DNA from: Tersicoccus phoenicis
GTDB taxonomy: Bacteria; Actinomycetota; Actinomycetes; Actinomycetales; Micrococcaceae
Assembly (NCBI RefSeq): GCF_001968835.1
Contig: NZ_MRDE01000009.1
Location: 62,001-126,000, forward strand
DNA: 64,000 bases
Reading direction: 5' to 3'
A program made the translations under genes and the position numbers. This document shows positions 9,533-18,628 of this stretch, in pieces (the stretch's first letter is position 1; every line of letters begins with the position of its first letter). Under the pieces are notes generated by a model, which was not told the origin of the DNA, searched no databases, and saw nothing but the letters and a program-made list of their open reading frames with translations.

Positions 9533-12000
9533 GACCGTGCCTCCGTGGTCGCCGGTTCGATCGTCTCGCGCACGTCGGCCGCCGCTCCGCCGACGGTGGC
9601 GGGCACGTGCCCGGGCCGCGCCGGCCGGGACGCCGTCGTCGTCGGCGCCGGGGCCGGCCCCTGCCCGTCGGCGACCTTCGTGACCCGGACGGCGCAGACC
9701 TTGAACACCGGCTGCTTGGACACCGGGTCCCATTCCGTCAGGGTCAGTTCGTTCGCGGCCCGGTGCCGTTGGCCGGGGTCGTCGACCCGCGGATCCGGCT
9801 CGTCCCAGTAGCCGTAGTGGAAGGGCGCGAACACGGTGCCGGGCCGCACGTCGGCGACCCGCACCGGGGCAGTGAGCCAGCCGCGGCGGGACTCGACGCG
9901 GGCGACGTCGCCCTCGGCCAGGCCCAGGGCCGCCGCGTCGTCGGCGGACAGCTCGACCCAGACGTCCGGGGCGGCGGCGTTCAGTTGCGGCGACCGGGCG
10001 GTCTTGGTGCGGGTGTGGAAGTGGTAGGCCGTCCGCCCGGTGCTGAACCGCAACGGGTACGCGTCGTCGGGTCCCTCGTGCGCTCCCTGGTAGGGGGCGG
10101 TCTTGAACAGCGCGCGGCCGGCCGGGCCCATCGCGCGGTAGGCCTGCGGTCCCACGGTCGCCCCCGTGGCGAGGTCGTGGCCGTAGGTCTCGCAGTAGTC
10201 CGGATCCGAGGGGAACGCGGCGTCGTCGTAGAGCCGGACGGTGCCGTGCGGCCGGTCCTCGGTGGCGGGCCAGGGGATGCCGCTGCCGCCGCGGAGGCGG
10301 TCGTAGCTCAGCCCCGAGTAGTCGCAGGGCCGGCCCCGGCTGCACGCGCGCCAGGCGTCGAAACCGTCCTCGGGGCCGGCCCAGTCGAGCAGCGGCGCGC
10401 CGGACCGGGTCCGGAAATCCATCCGCCGGGAGTAGTCCAGGAAGATGTCCAGGTCGCTGCGCGCCTGCCCGGGCGGATTCACCGCCTGCTCCGAGAGGTG
10501 GACGGTGCGGTTGACGTTGGTGAAGGTGCCGGTCTTCTCGCCCCAGCCCGCCGCGGGCAGGACGACATCGGCGTAGGCGGCCGTCTCGGTCAGATACAGG
10601 TCCTGCACCACCAGGAACAGATCCTCGCTGGCCAGGATGTCCCGGATCCGGGGCAGTTGCGGCATCGACACCGCCGGGTTGGTCGCCGAGATCCACAGCA
10701 GTCCGATCGAACCCTGCTCGGCGTACCGGAAGATCTGCGCCGCGTGGGTCGGTGGAGCCCAGTGGGGGATGGTGATCGGGTCGACGTCCCACAGCTCCGC
10801 CAGTTCGCGCACGTGGTCCGGGTTCTCCCAGTTCCGGAACCCGGGCAGGTCCCCGTCGGCACCGCACTCCCGGTTGTTCTGGGCGGTGGGTTGGCCGTTC
10901 ATCTGCAGGACGCCGCAGCCGGGCCGGCCGAGCAACCCCCGCAGCAGGTGCAGGTTGTTGACCTGGCACGACGAGGCGGTGGCCTGGGAGGACTGGTAGA
11001 AGCCCTGCAGGACGGTGGAGAGCACCCGGTCCGAAGTGCCGAAGATCCGGGCCGCCGCCCGCACGTCGTCGGCGTCCACCCCGCACTCGCGGGCCACCGC
11101 CTCCGGTGTCCACGGCTCGACCTGCGGCGCCAGGTCCTCGAAGCGCAGGGTGTGGGCGGCGATCCAGTCCTCGTCGATCCAGCCCTGGTGGATCACCTCG
11201 CGGATCAGCCCGTGCATCAACGCCAGGTTGGTGCCCGGCTTCACGGCCAGGTGCACGTCGGCGTGCCGGGCCACCTCGGTCCGGCGCGGGTCGACACAGA
11301 CCACCGCGGGCCGGTCCGGCCCGGCGATCCGGTCCAGCACACGCGCCCACAGCACCGTCTGGGTCTCGGCCATGTTGTGCCCGTACAGGAAGATCGCGTC
11401 GCACGCGTCGATGTCCTCGTAGCTGCCGGGCTGACCGTCCGCACCGAACGTCTCCTTCATGGCCGCGGCGGCGGTCGCCGTGCACAGCCGGGTGTTGCCG
11501 TCCATGTGCGGGGTCCCGATGCCGGCCTTGCCCAGGATCCCCAGCGCGTAGTACTCCTCCAGGAACATCTGGCCGGAGGTGTAGAACCCGTGGCTGAGCG
11601 GCCCCTTCGTCTCCAGCAACTGCCGGCTGCGGGCGACGATCGCCTCCATCGCGGTGTTCCAGTCGGTCTCCACCAGCTCGCCGTCGCGTCGGATCAGCGG
11701 GACGGTCAGCCGGTCCCGGTGCGCAACGCCTTGCCAGGAGGCGAAGAGTCCCTTCGGGCCGAGTCGGCCGTGGTTGACGGCGTCGACGGCCCGGCCGCGA
11801 ACGCCGACCATGGCGTCGTCCTTGACCGCGATGTCGACCGCGCAGCCGTTGCTGCACAGCACGCACGCCGACTGCACCCAGCGGTCCACGTCGGCATCCG
11901 CCAGTCCTTCGGCGAGCACCTGGTCCACCCGCACGGGCCACGGCGCATCACGGGCGTACGGGGTCCGTGTACCCCAGATGTCGGCGATCCGATCGACCAC
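9529..12000 (-). CDS. molybdopterin oxidoreductase (nitrate reductase/formate dehydrogenase-like)
   Basis: A bis-MGD enzyme of 823 residues. The N-terminal Fe4S4 motif has Cys46, Cys49 and Cys53 (CVLCSNGC), but the usual fourth Cys in GRLCPKG is Gly81 (GRLGPKG). The molybdenum-binding region follows TSGQMFLEEYYALG, with Cys173 in NTRLCTATA as the likely Mo ligand, as in NapA/NasA. The C-terminal molydopterin-binding domain begins near residue 640 (FSTGRTAYHFHTRTKT). No signal peptide or Tat motif, so cytoplasmic. GTG start with GGAG six bases upstream. The substrate is not fixed by sequence; the loss of one cluster ligand may be a subfamily trait. Confidence 0.85.
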   Translation of the reverse strand: MVDRIADIWGTRTPYARDAPWPVRVDQVLAEGLADADVDRWVQSACVLCSNGCAVDIAVKDDAMVGVRGRAVDAVNHGRLGPKGLFASWQGVAHRDRLTVPLIRRDGELVETDWNTAMEAIVARSRQLLETKGPLSHGFYTSGQMFLEEYYALGILGKAGIGTPHMDGNTRLCTATAAAAMKETFGADGQPGSYEDIDACDAIFLYGHNMAETQTVLWARVLDRIAGPDRPAVVCVDPRRTEVARHADVHLAVKPGTNLALMHGLIREVIHQGWIDEDWIAAHTLRFEDLAPQVEPWTPEAVARECGVDADDVRAAARIFGTSDRVLSTVLQGFYQSSQATASSCQVNNLHLLRGLLGRPGCGVLQMNGQPTAQNNRECGADGDLPGFRNWENPDHVRELAELWDVDPITIPHWAPPTHAAQIFRYAEQGSIGLLWISATNPAVSMPQLPRIRDILASEDLFLVVQDLYLTETAAYADVVLPAAGWGEKTGTFTNVNRTVHLSEQAVNPPGQARSDLDIFLDYSRRMDFRTRSGAPLLDWAGPEDGFDAWRACSRGRPCDYSGLSYDRLRGGSGIPWPATEDRPHGTVRLYDDAAFPSDPDYCETYGHDLATGATVGPQAYRAMGPAGRALFKTAPYQGAHEGPDDAYPLRFSTGRTAYHFHTRTKTARSPQLNAAAPDVWVELSADDAAALGLAEGDVARVESRRGWLTAPVRVADVRPGTVFAPFHYGYWDEPDPRVDDPGQRHRAANELTLTEWDPVSKQPVFKVCAVRVTKVADGQGPAPAPTTTASRPARPGHVPATVGGAAADVRETIEPATTEARS

Positions 12001-12097
12001 GATGTCTCCGTTCCTGTGCTGGTTGCGCCGGTCGCGGTCCGCTCCCGCTGCACCGGGTGCCGCGTCCGAGCGGACGGCTGGCCGACTGTTTCCCTTC

Positions 12098-12115
12098 TCG
12101 ACAGTAGGCTGTCGA
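12098..12115. promoter_or_regulatory. 7-bp-arm dyad upstream of the oxidoreductase
   Basis: TCGACAG-tagg-CTGTCGA, about 100 bp before the oxidoreductase start and 160 bp before the phospholipase start. It lies between divergent genes and could be an operator. Confidence 0.35.
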
Positions 12116-12225
12116 CCCGGTCACCGGAAGGGGGGCCGTGACGAGTCCTTCCGACGGCGTGACCTGCGGATGCGGTGGAGGCGTGGTGTGCGGTTGTCTC
12201 CCTGGACGTGCCGGTCGGTCGGTTC

Positions 12226-12231
12226 TACCCT
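12226..12231 (+). promoter_or_regulatory. candidate -10 for the phospholipase gene
   Basis: TACCCT 45 bp before the start codon, giving a short leader that carries AAGGAG. No clear -35. Confidence 0.35.
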
Positions 12232-12276
12232 GACCGTGGACGGCGCCGGGGCCGCCCGCCGGCGAAGGAGTGCACC

Positions 12277-12708
12277 ATGAGATCGATGATCGTGCGAATG
12301 CTGGGCACACTGGCGGTGCTCGCCGTCCTGCTCGGCCTGACCGCCCCCGCGGCCGGTGCGGCGACGACCGTCCCGGGGCGTGCGGCGGTCGCGGTGGCGG
12401 TGCCGGCGGCTGCTGCGACGACGGACTACTGCGGGACGCGGACCACCGCCTGGGTGCCCGACGGCTGGGGCACGGCGGACTTCCGGTCAGCGTGCGCGTT
12501 GCACGACGCCTGCTACAGCGCCACCTCGACCACCAGCCGACTGGCCTGCGACAATGCCTTCCTCACCCGGCTGCGAACCGCCTGCGCGACCGCCTACGGG
12601 GGCTGGAACCCGCTGCGCTACGCCTGCTACGGGGTGGCCTGGACCTACTGGCAGGTCGTCCGCAGCTGGGGTGCCTTCGCCTACGCCGGCACGGGTTCGC
12701 CCGCCTGA
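12277..12708 (+). CDS. secreted prokaryotic phospholipase A2
   Basis: Calcium-dependent lipase releasing the sn-2 fatty acid from phospholipids. Sec signal: MRSMIVRM, then a hydrophobic LGTLAVLAVLLGLTAPAAG with cleavage near AGA. The mature part has the family signature SACALHDACY with the His-Asp pair at residues 76-77, and further cysteines that can form the two disulfides of the Streptomyces-type enzyme. The 143-residue length is typical. Start fixed by AAGGAG six bases before ATG. Calcium and substrate specificity are inferred from the family. Confidence 0.85.
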   Translation: MRSMIVRMLGTLAVLAVLLGLTAPAAGAATTVPGRAAVAVAVPAAAATTDYCGTRTTAWVPDGWGTADFRSACALHDACYSATSTTSRLACDNAFLTRLRTACATAYGGWNPLRYACYGVAWTYWQVVRSWGAFAYAGTGSPA

Positions 12709-12805
12709 CCTACCGGTGTCGGCCCCATCATCGGTCGCGATCGCCGGTCGCTGAGACCGGCGGGGCCCGGTCTCGTCGCTGGTCCGGCGCCGAGCCGCGC
12801 TGACC

Positions 12806-12811
12806 TAGGGT
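12806..12811 (+). promoter_or_regulatory. -10 box for a leaderless FAH-family gene
   Basis: TAGGGT followed by seven bases and the ATG at 12819. Confidence 0.6.
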
Positions 12812-12818
12812 AGACCGT

Positions 12819-13598
12819 ATGCGCATAGCCCGGTTCGCCACCAGTGATTCGGAACCCTCCTTCGGCGTCGTGCACGGCGACCCCGGCGCGGAGGAGGTCT
12901 TCACCATCAAGGGCGACCCCTTCTATCAGCAGCTGGTGCCCACGGGTGTGCGTCACCCGCTCGACGACGTCCGGCTGCTCGCGCCGATCATCCCGCGCAG
13001 CAAGGTGGTCGGCGTCGGTCGCAACTACGCCGACCACGCCGCGGAGATGGGCAACGAGCTGCCGCCGTCGCCGCTGCTGTTCTTCAAACCGAACACCGCG
13101 GTGATCGGGCCCACCGACCCGGTGCTGATGCCCGAGTTCTCCGAGGAGATCTCCTACGAGGCCGAGCTCACCGTCGTGATCGGCAAGATCTGCAAGGACG
13201 TCCCCCCGGATCGGGTGAAAGACGTCGTCTTCGGGTACACGTGCGGCAACGACGTCACCGCCCGCGACATCCAGCGCACCGACAGCCAGTGGGCCCGCGC
13301 CAAGGGCTTCGACACGTCTTGCCCGCTCGGGCCGTGGATCGAGACGGATCTCGACCCGGACAACCTGCGGATCACCGGCGCACTCGACGGTGACGTCGTC
13401 CAGGACGGCAGCACGTCGGACATGATCTTCGGCGTCACCGACCTCGTCGTCCACGCCTCCCAGGCGTTCACGTTGCTGCCCGGCGACGTCATCCTCACCG
13501 GCACTCCCGCCGGCGTCGGGACGATCCGGGAGAACCAGCGCTTCGAGGTCGAGATCGAGGGCATCGGCACGCTGAGCAACCTGTTCCTGCGCCGCTGA
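12819..13598 (+). CDS. fumarylacetoacetate hydrolase family protein
   Basis: A 259-residue member of the FAH superfamily (YisK/HpcE-like hydrolases, decarboxylases or isomerases of 2-keto acids). It has a small N-terminal domain, then VGVGRNYADHAAEMG, the Mg-binding YEAELTVVIG and GNDVTARDIQ, and the C-terminal LLPGDVILTGTPAGVG. A gene of this family just before gltX is a usual actinobacterial arrangement, here interrupted by a convergent LysE gene. The exact substrate cannot be read from sequence. The start appears leaderless. Confidence 0.92.
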   Translation: MRIARFATSDSEPSFGVVHGDPGAEEVFTIKGDPFYQQLVPTGVRHPLDDVRLLAPIIPRSKVVGVGRNYADHAAEMGNELPPSPLLFFKPNTAVIGPTDPVLMPEFSEEISYEAELTVVIGKICKDVPPDRVKDVVFGYTCGNDVTARDIQRTDSQWARAKGFDTSCPLGPWIETDLDPDNLRITGALDGDVVQDGSTSDMIFGVTDLVVHASQAFTLLPGDVILTGTPAGVGTIRENQRFEVEIEGIGTLSNLFLRR

Positions 13599-13689
13599 CC
13601 CCCTCCGGGGCGCCCTCGGCCCGCGCCGCCGGCGGCCACAGCGTGACCTCGCCGGTTCCTGCCGCACCGGGGGCGTAAGACACCACGAC

Positions 13690-13809
13690 GTCGGGATGAA
13701 CCGGCGAACTCACGCCTGGGGACGGCCGAGGTCGGGACGAACCGGCGAGCTCACGCCTGGGGCCGGCCGAGGTCGGGACGAACCGGCGAGCTCACGCCCG
13801 GGGACGGGA
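13690..13809. repeat. 41-bp tandem repeat, nearly three copies
   Basis: Copies at 13690-13730, 13731-13771 and 13772-13809 (last one truncated), differing at only a few positions. Each contains AACCGGCGAGCTCACGCC. An inverted copy of the core (CTCGCCGGTT) lies at about 13648-13657, so folded structures are possible. The array fills the gap between two convergent genes and ends six bases before the LysE stop. Confidence 0.85.
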
Positions 13810-13814
13810 CCGCG

Positions 13815-14432
13815 TCAGGCGCCGAGCAGCAGCCGCAGACCGAGGGCGGCCATCACGACGGCGATCGCGCCGTCGAGGATCCGCCACGTCGCCGGGCGTC
13901 GGAACCAGCCGGCCAGCAGGCCCGCGCCCCAGCCCAGCGCCACGAACCACACCACGCTGGCCACCATGGCGCCGCCGGCGAACCACCAGCGGCCCGGGTC
14001 GCCGTGCACGGCAGCCAGCGAGCCGACCAGCAGCACGGTGTCCAGGTACACGTGGGGGTTGAGCCAGGTCAGGGCCGCGCCGGTGAGCAGCACGCGCCGC
14101 CGCGACAGGGAGGTGCCGCCGACGTCGGCGGTCATCCGACGCGGGTGCAGCGCGCGGCGCGCCGCCAGCACGGCGTATACCAGCAGAAACGCCGCGCCCA
14201 CCAGCCGGACCGCCAGCAGGACGGCCGGCACGGCGGTGACGAGCGCTCCCAGGCCGGCGACGCCCGCGAGGATGAGGACCACGTCGGACACCAGGCACAA
14301 CGCCACCAGCGCCCCCACGTGCTCGCGGCGGATGCCCTGGCGCAGGATGAAGGTGTTCTGGGCGCCGATGGCGACGATCAGTCCGAGACCGGTACCGAGC
14401 CCGGCGAGGGCGGTGGCGAGCGCGAGGGGCAC
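13815..14432 (-). CDS. LysE/ArgO-family amino acid exporter
   Basis: Inner-membrane exporter of basic amino acids or relatives, 205 residues with about six TM helices. Typical features are GLIVAIGAQNTFILRQGIRR near the N-terminus and TWLNPHVYLDTVLLVGS in the second half. GTG 14432 is chosen because the homologous part begins there and because TACCGT lies six bases upstream on the same strand, a leaderless arrangement. It faces the FAH gene and is divergent from gltX, with 79 bp between. Confidence 0.9.
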   Translation of the reverse strand: MPLALATALAGLGTGLGLIVAIGAQNTFILRQGIRREHVGALVALCLVSDVVLILAGVAGLGALVTAVPAVLLAVRLVGAAFLLVYAVLAARRALHPRRMTADVGGTSLSRRRVLLTGAALTWLNPHVYLDTVLLVGSLAAVHGDPGRWWFAGGAMVASVVWFVALGWGAGLLAGWFRRPATWRILDGAIAVVMAALGLRLLLGA

Positions 14433-14438
14433 CTGTCC

Positions 14439-14444
14439 ACGGTA
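14439..14444 (-). promoter_or_regulatory. -10 box for the leaderless LysE gene
   Basis: TACCGT on the minus strand, six bases before the GTG start. Confidence 0.5.
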
Positions 14445-14496
14445 GTCGCCGACCGGACGGCGCAGATCCCGATGACGGCGCTGCAGGCCCCGCCGA

Positions 14497-14502
14497 TACA
14501 CT
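14497..14502 (+). promoter_or_regulatory. -10 box for gltX
   Basis: TACACT nine bases before the gltX ATG, so the leader is absent or only a few bases long. Confidence 0.55.
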
Positions 14503-14511
14503 GGCCCCACC

Positions 14512-16179
14512 ATGTCCAACGATGCTTCCGTGCCCCCTGCCTCCATCGACAATCCGGCCGACGACCGGGCCGCCACGCCCGCCGCCACCTCGGTCGACAC
14601 CTCTGCCGGCCCGATCCACGCGCCCGCCGACGTCGCCGCCGGCGCGCCGACGGCACCCAACGCGTCCTCCGCCGGGCTGCCCGCCGTCACCGACGACACC
14701 CCGGTCCGCGTCCGGTTCTGCCCCTCGCCGACCGGCACGCCGCACGTCGGGCTGATCCGCACCGCCCTGTTCAACTGGGCGTACGCCCGGCACACCGGCG
14801 GCAAGCTGATCTTCCGGATCGAGGACACCGACGCGGCCCGCGACAGCGAGGAGAGCTACCATCAGCTGCTCGAGGCGCTGCGCTGGCTCGGCCTGGACTG
14901 GGACGAGGGGGTCGAGGTCGGCGGCCCGCACGGCCCTTACCGGCAGTCCCAGCGCGGCGACGTCTACACGTCCGTCCTCGCCCAGCTGACCGAGGCCGGG
15001 CACCTGTATGAGTCGTTCTCGACGCCGGAGGAGGTCGAGGCACGACACCGCGAGGCCGGCCGCGACGTCAAGCTCGGCTACGACAACCACGACCGCGACC
15101 TCACCGACGACCAGCGCGCCGCGTTCCGGGCCGAGGGCCGCGAGCCCGTGCTGCGGCTGCGGATGCCGGACGAGGACATCACCTTCACCGACCTGGTCCG
15201 CGGCGAGATCACCTTCCGCGCCGGGTCGGTGCCGGACTTCGTCGTCGCCCGCGCCAACGGCAAGCCGCTGTACACGCTGGTCAACCCCGTCGACGACGCC
15301 CTGATGGGCATCACCCATGTGCTCCGCGGCGAGGACCTGCTCTCCTCCACCCCCCGCCAGATCGCCCTCTACCGTGCCCTGATCGACGTCGGCGTCGCCT
15401 CGTACATGCCGCTGTTCGGCCACCTGCCGTACGTGATGGGCGAGAAGAACAAGAAGCTCTCCAAGCGGGACCCCGAATCCAACCTGTTCCTGCACCGCGA
15501 GCGGGGGTTCATCCCCGAGGGGCTGCTCAACTACCTGGCGCTGCTGGGCTGGTCCCTGTCGGCGGACCAGGACGTGTTCGGCGTCGAGCAGTTCGTCGCG
15601 GCCTTCGACGTCCACGACGTGCTGCCCAACCCGGCGCGGTTCGACGTGACGAAGGCCGAGGCGATCAACGGCTCGCACGTGCGCCTGCTCGACCCCGACG
15701 ACTTCCGTGACCGGCTGATCCCGTACCTGCGTGCCGCCGGCGTCGTGGGGGAGGCCCTGACGGACCGGGAGCAGGGCATTCTCGCGGCCGCGGCGCCGTT
15801 GATCCAGGAGCGCATCACGCTGCTCGGTGAGGCGCCGGCCATGATCGGCTTCCTGTTCGCCGCGGACGCGGACATCACGGTCGACGACGACGCCCGCAAG
15901 GGCATGCCCGCGAACCTGACCGAGGCACTGGACGCGGCGATCGCGGCGCTGGAGCCGCTGGACACGTTCGACGCCGAGGCGACGCAGGCCGCCCTGCGCG
16001 CCGCCCTGGTCGACGGACTGGGCCTGAAGCCCCGGCACGCCTTCGGGCCCGTGCGGACGGCCGTCTCCGGGCACCGGATCTCCCCACCGCTGTTCGAGTC
16101 CCTCGAGATCCTCGGCCAGGAGTTCGCGCTGGCCCGGCTGCGGGCCTTCCGTGCCGACGCCGCGGGTGAGGCGTCGTGA
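14512..16179 (+). CDS. gltX: glutamyl-tRNA synthetase
   Basis: Charges tRNA-Glu (and possibly tRNA-Gln for later transamidation). Class I motifs: [12 protein letters not shown] (HIGH) near residue 75 and KKLSKRD (KMSKS-like), with [15 protein letters not shown] between. The catalytic core is preceded by about 63 residues rich in Ala, Pro, Thr and Asp that are not part of the usual enzyme; the -10 box close to ATG 14512 supports that this extension is translated. tRNA-Gln and tRNA-Glu genes follow 1 kb downstream. The stop overlaps the next start (GTGA). Confidence 0.96.
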   Translation: MSNDASVPPASIDNPADDRAATPAATSVDTSAGPIHAPADVAAGAPTAPNASSAGLPAVTDDTPVRVRFCPSPTGTPHVGLIRTALFNWAYARHTGGKLIFRIEDTDAARDSEESYHQLLEALRWLGLDWDEGVEVGGPHGPYRQSQRGDVYTSVLAQLTEAGHLYESFSTPEEVEARHREAGRDVKLGYDNHDRDLTDDQRAAFRAEGREPVLRLRMPDEDITFTDLVRGEITFRAGSVPDFVVARANGKPLYTLVNPVDDALMGITHVLRGEDLLSSTPRQIALYRALIDVGVASYMPLFGHLPYVMGEKNKKLSKRDPESNLFLHRERGFIPEGLLNYLALLGWSLSADQDVFGVEQFVAAFDVHDVLPNPARFDVTKAEAINGSHVRLLDPDDFRDRLIPYLRAAGVVGEALTDREQGILAAAAPLIQERITLLGEAPAMIGFLFAADADITVDDDARKGMPANLTEALDAAIAALEPLDTFDAEATQAALRAALVDGLGLKPRHAFGPVRTAVSGHRISPPLFESLEILGQEFALARLRAFRADAAGEAS

Positions 16180-16973
16180 CCGACATCCGGACCGCCGCGC
16201 CGCGGGACACGGGCACCGGGGGGACCGGTCCGTACCCGGTCGAGGGCGTGCTGCTGGATATCGACGACACGACGGTGGACCTGCACCGGGCCATGGACGC
16301 CACCTTGCGGTCGGTCGCCCGGCAGACCGGGCTGGACGTGCCGGCGGAGCTGGAGGTGGAGTACGCACTGGACTTCTCCCGGGACCCCGACGGGTTCTAC
16401 GACCGGTACCTGGCCGGCGAGCTGGACTTCGCCACCCAGCGCCAGTACCGGGTCCGCGCCGCCCACGAGCGCCTCGGTCTGGAGCCGATCGCCGATCTGG
16501 ACGGCTGGGACGCCCTGTACACGGCGATCCTGCCGACCCACTTCACCGCGTTCGACGACGTCGTGCCGCTGCTGGACGCGCTCGACGCTGCCGGCATCCC
16601 GTACGGCGCGCTGAGCAACAACGTCGCGGACTATCAGCGGGCCAAGCTGGACCGGGCCGGGCTAACCCGGATCGGCGTCCTGGTCGGCACCGACACGCTA
16701 GGGGTGGCCAAGCCCGATCCGGCGATCTTCGTCGAGGGTGCCCGGCAGCTGGGCGCTGCCCCGGAACGCACGCTGTACGTGGGAGACAATCCCGCGGTCG
16801 ACGCCGTCGGGGCGACCGACGCCGGGCTGGTGGGGGTGTGGCTGGACCGCGGGCGCACCGGCGGCAACGGTGCGGTGGGACAGGGGACCGGGAGCGGGCC
16901 TGGCGGCGGCGCGGGCTTCGCCGGCGCCGTGGTGGGCTCCCTGACGGACGTGATGGACCTCATCGTCCGCTGA
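16176..16973 (+). CDS. HAD-family phosphatase-like hydrolase
   Basis: A 265-residue HAD superfamily hydrolase. Motif I is [11 protein letters not shown] (nucleophile Asp near residue 28), motif II lies in GALSNN, the Lys in AKPDPAIF is motif III and [11 protein letters not shown] is motif IV. A helical cap separates motifs I and II, the phosphoglycolate-phosphatase-like layout. A Gly-rich segment (about 230-250) near the C-terminus looks disordered. GTG overlaps the gltX stop, so the pair is translationally coupled. Substrate unknown. Confidence 0.88.
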   Translation: MTDIRTAAPRDTGTGGTGPYPVEGVLLDIDDTTVDLHRAMDATLRSVARQTGLDVPAELEVEYALDFSRDPDGFYDRYLAGELDFATQRQYRVRAAHERLGLEPIADLDGWDALYTAILPTHFTAFDDVVPLLDALDAAGIPYGALSNNVADYQRAKLDRAGLTRIGVLVGTDTLGVAKPDPAIFVEGARQLGAAPERTLYVGDNPAVDAVGATDAGLVGVWLDRGRTGGNGAVGQGTGSGPGGGAGFAGAVVGSLTDVMDLIVR

Positions 16974-16985
16974 GACCTGCCGGTT

Positions 16986-17015
16986 TTGCTCGCCGGGGCG
17001 GGCCTGGGGTAGTAT
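16986..17015 (+). promoter_or_regulatory. promoter of the tRNA pair
   Basis: TTGCTC, 18-bp spacer, TAGTAT: a good sigma-70-type promoter about 80 bp upstream of tRNA-Gln. Confidence 0.7.
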
Positions 17016-17093
17016 TTCTGGTTGTTGCCCGAACGTCGCGGACGGTTCCGGCCCGGGATTCCGGAACGGATCGAGCCGTGACGGCGGTGGCAA

Positions 17094-17165
17094 TGGGATG
17101 TGGTGTAATCGGCAACACTACGGTTTCTGGTACCGTCATTCTAGGTTCGAGTCCTGGCATCCCAG
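17094..17165 (+). tRNA. tRNA-Gln (CTG)
   Basis: Cloverleaf: acceptor TGGGATG/CATCCCA, D-arm GTG/CAC, anticodon stem ACGGT/ACCGT around TTCTGGT (anticodon CTG), T-arm CTAGG/CCTGG with TTCGAGT, discriminator G. The 3' CCA is not encoded. Confidence 0.95.
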
Positions 17166-17206
17166 CGCAGGGACCGCGTATCGCAAGACCGGTCCAGGCA
17201 CGACAC

Positions 17207-17279
17207 GGCCCCATCGTATAGAGGCCTAGTACGCCGCCCTCTCACGGCGGTAACGCGGGTTCGAATCCCGCTGGGGTCA
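17207..17279 (+). tRNA. tRNA-Glu (CTC)
   Basis: Acceptor GGCCCCA/TGGGGTC (one G-T pair), anticodon stem CCGCC/GGCGG around CTCTCAC (anticodon CTC), T-arm GCGGG/CCCGC with TTCGAAT, discriminator A, no encoded CCA. It is 41 bp after tRNA-Gln and likely on the same transcript. Confidence 0.95.
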
Positions 17280-17287
17280 CGGTTGTC

Positions 17288-17328
17288 GGCCGGTTCCGAG
17301 TCTCACTCGGAACCGGCCTTCGTCGTCT
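17288..17328. terminator. bidirectional terminator between the tRNAs and lldD
   Basis: Perfect 13-bp stem GGCCGGTTCCGAG / CTCGGAACCGGCC with loop TCTCA, followed by the T-rich TTCGTCGTCT on the plus strand. It ends the tRNA transcript and, read backwards, the convergent lldD. Confidence 0.85.
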
Positions 17329-17345
17329 CCGGGGCCCTTCCCCGC

Positions 17346-18584
17346 TCAGGACCGGGGCCGCGGGACCAGGCGCTCCAGCTGCGTGACGTGGGCCGGGGTC
17401 AACTCCTCCAGGGTGTGTGCGCCGAGCAGCTTCATCGTCCGCACGATCTCCTCGGCCAGGATGGCCACGGTCCGGTCGACCCCGGCCCGGCCGCCGGCCA
17501 TCAGCCCGTACAGGTACGCGCGGCCGATCAGGGTGAACGAGGCGCCGAGCGCGATCGAGGCGACGATGTCGGCGCCGTTCATGATGCCGGTGTCCACGAT
17601 CACGTCGACGTCGCCGCCGACCTCGCGCACCACCTCGGGCAGCAGGTGGAACGGCACGGGGGCGCGGTCGAGCTGCCGGCCGCCGTGGTTGGACAGCACG
17701 ATGCCGTCGACACCGGCGTCCACGAAGCGCCGTGCGTCACCCAGGCTCTGCACGCCCTTGATCGCGATCTTGCCCGGCCACAGGTCCCGGATCACCGCCA
17801 GGTCGTCGAAGTTGATCGTCGGGTCCATCGCCATGTCGAGCAGGTCGGCGACGGTGCCGCCGGTCGAGGACAAGGAGGCGAACTCGAGCTTCGGGGTGGT
17901 GAGGAAGTCGAACCACCACCACGGCCGTGGTAGCGCGTCGACGATGGTCCCGAGACTCAGCTGCGGAGGGATGGAGAACCCGTTGCGCCGGTCCCGCAGC
18001 CGGGCGCCGGCGATCGGGGTGTCCACGGTGAAGAACAGGGTCTCGTATCCGGCCTTCGCCGCCCGCTCGACCAGCCCATAGGAGATCTCCCGCTGCCGCA
18101 TGACGTAGAGCTGGAACCAGTTCCGGCCACCGGGATTGGCGGCCTGCACGTCCTCGATGGTGGTCGTGCCGAGGGTGGAGAGGGTGAACGGGATGCCGGC
18201 GGCGTGGGCGGCGCCCGCGCCGGCCGTCTCGCCCTCGGTCTGCATCAGCCGGGTGAATCCGGTCGGGGCGATGCCGAACGGCAGGGCGGAGGTGGCGCCG
18301 AAGACGGTGGCCGTGGTGTCGACCTTCTCGACGTCGCGCAGCACCTGCGGGTGGAACTCGATGTCGGCGAAGGCCTGCCGCGCCCGGGCGATCGAGATCT
18401 CGCCCTCGGCGGAGCCGTCCGTGTAGTCGAACGCCGCGCGTGGGGTGCGCCGTTTCGCGATCGCCCGGAGGTCCTCGATGGTGAGGGCGGACTCGAGCCG
18501 TGCCTTCTTCCGGTCGAGCTGCGGCCTCTTGACCTGCAGGTACTCGAGGATGTCGGTCGGCTTCGGGAACTGACGTTGCACCAT
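17346..18584 (-). CDS. lldD: L-lactate dehydrogenase, FMN-dependent (LldD2-type)
   Basis: Oxidises L-lactate to pyruvate and passes electrons to quinone. The 412-residue TIM barrel belongs to the FMN alpha-hydroxyacid oxidases: [31 protein letters not shown], the FMN lysine in GKIAIKGVQ, the catalytic His in [11 protein letters not shown] and [12 protein letters not shown]. It closely follows the mycobacterial LldD2 pattern. AAGG lies about ten bases before ATG. It stands alone, facing the tRNA terminator. Related mycofactocin-linked enzymes share the fold, but no mycofactocin genes are here. Confidence 0.93.
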   Translation of the reverse strand: MVQRQFPKPTDILEYLQVKRPQLDRKKARLESALTIEDLRAIAKRRTPRAAFDYTDGSAEGEISIARARQAFADIEFHPQVLRDVEKVDTTATVFGATSALPFGIAPTGFTRLMQTEGETAGAGAAHAAGIPFTLSTLGTTTIEDVQAANPGGRNWFQLYVMRQREISYGLVERAAKAGYETLFFTVDTPIAGARLRDRRNGFSIPPQLSLGTIVDALPRPWWWFDFLTTPKLEFASLSSTGGTVADLLDMAMDPTINFDDLAVIRDLWPGKIAIKGVQSLGDARRFVDAGVDGIVLSNHGGRQLDRAPVPFHLLPEVVREVGGDVDVIVDTGIMNGADIVASIALGASFTLIGRAYLYGLMAGGRAGVDRTVAILAEEIVRTMKLLGAHTLEELTPAHVTQLERLVPRPRS

Positions 18585-18628
18585 GGGGTCAGCCTTTCAT
18601 GCCCGGACCGGGATCGGCCCGACCAGGC

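Noticed and set aside
9607-12141. 844-codon open frame opposite the molybdopterin oxidoreductase
   Set aside because: Antisense shadow; composition is biased and no motif is present, whereas the minus-strand enzyme has all family motifs.
13690-13809. 41-bp repeats as a possible CRISPR array
   Set aside because: The units are directly adjacent without unique spacers, and no cas gene is near.
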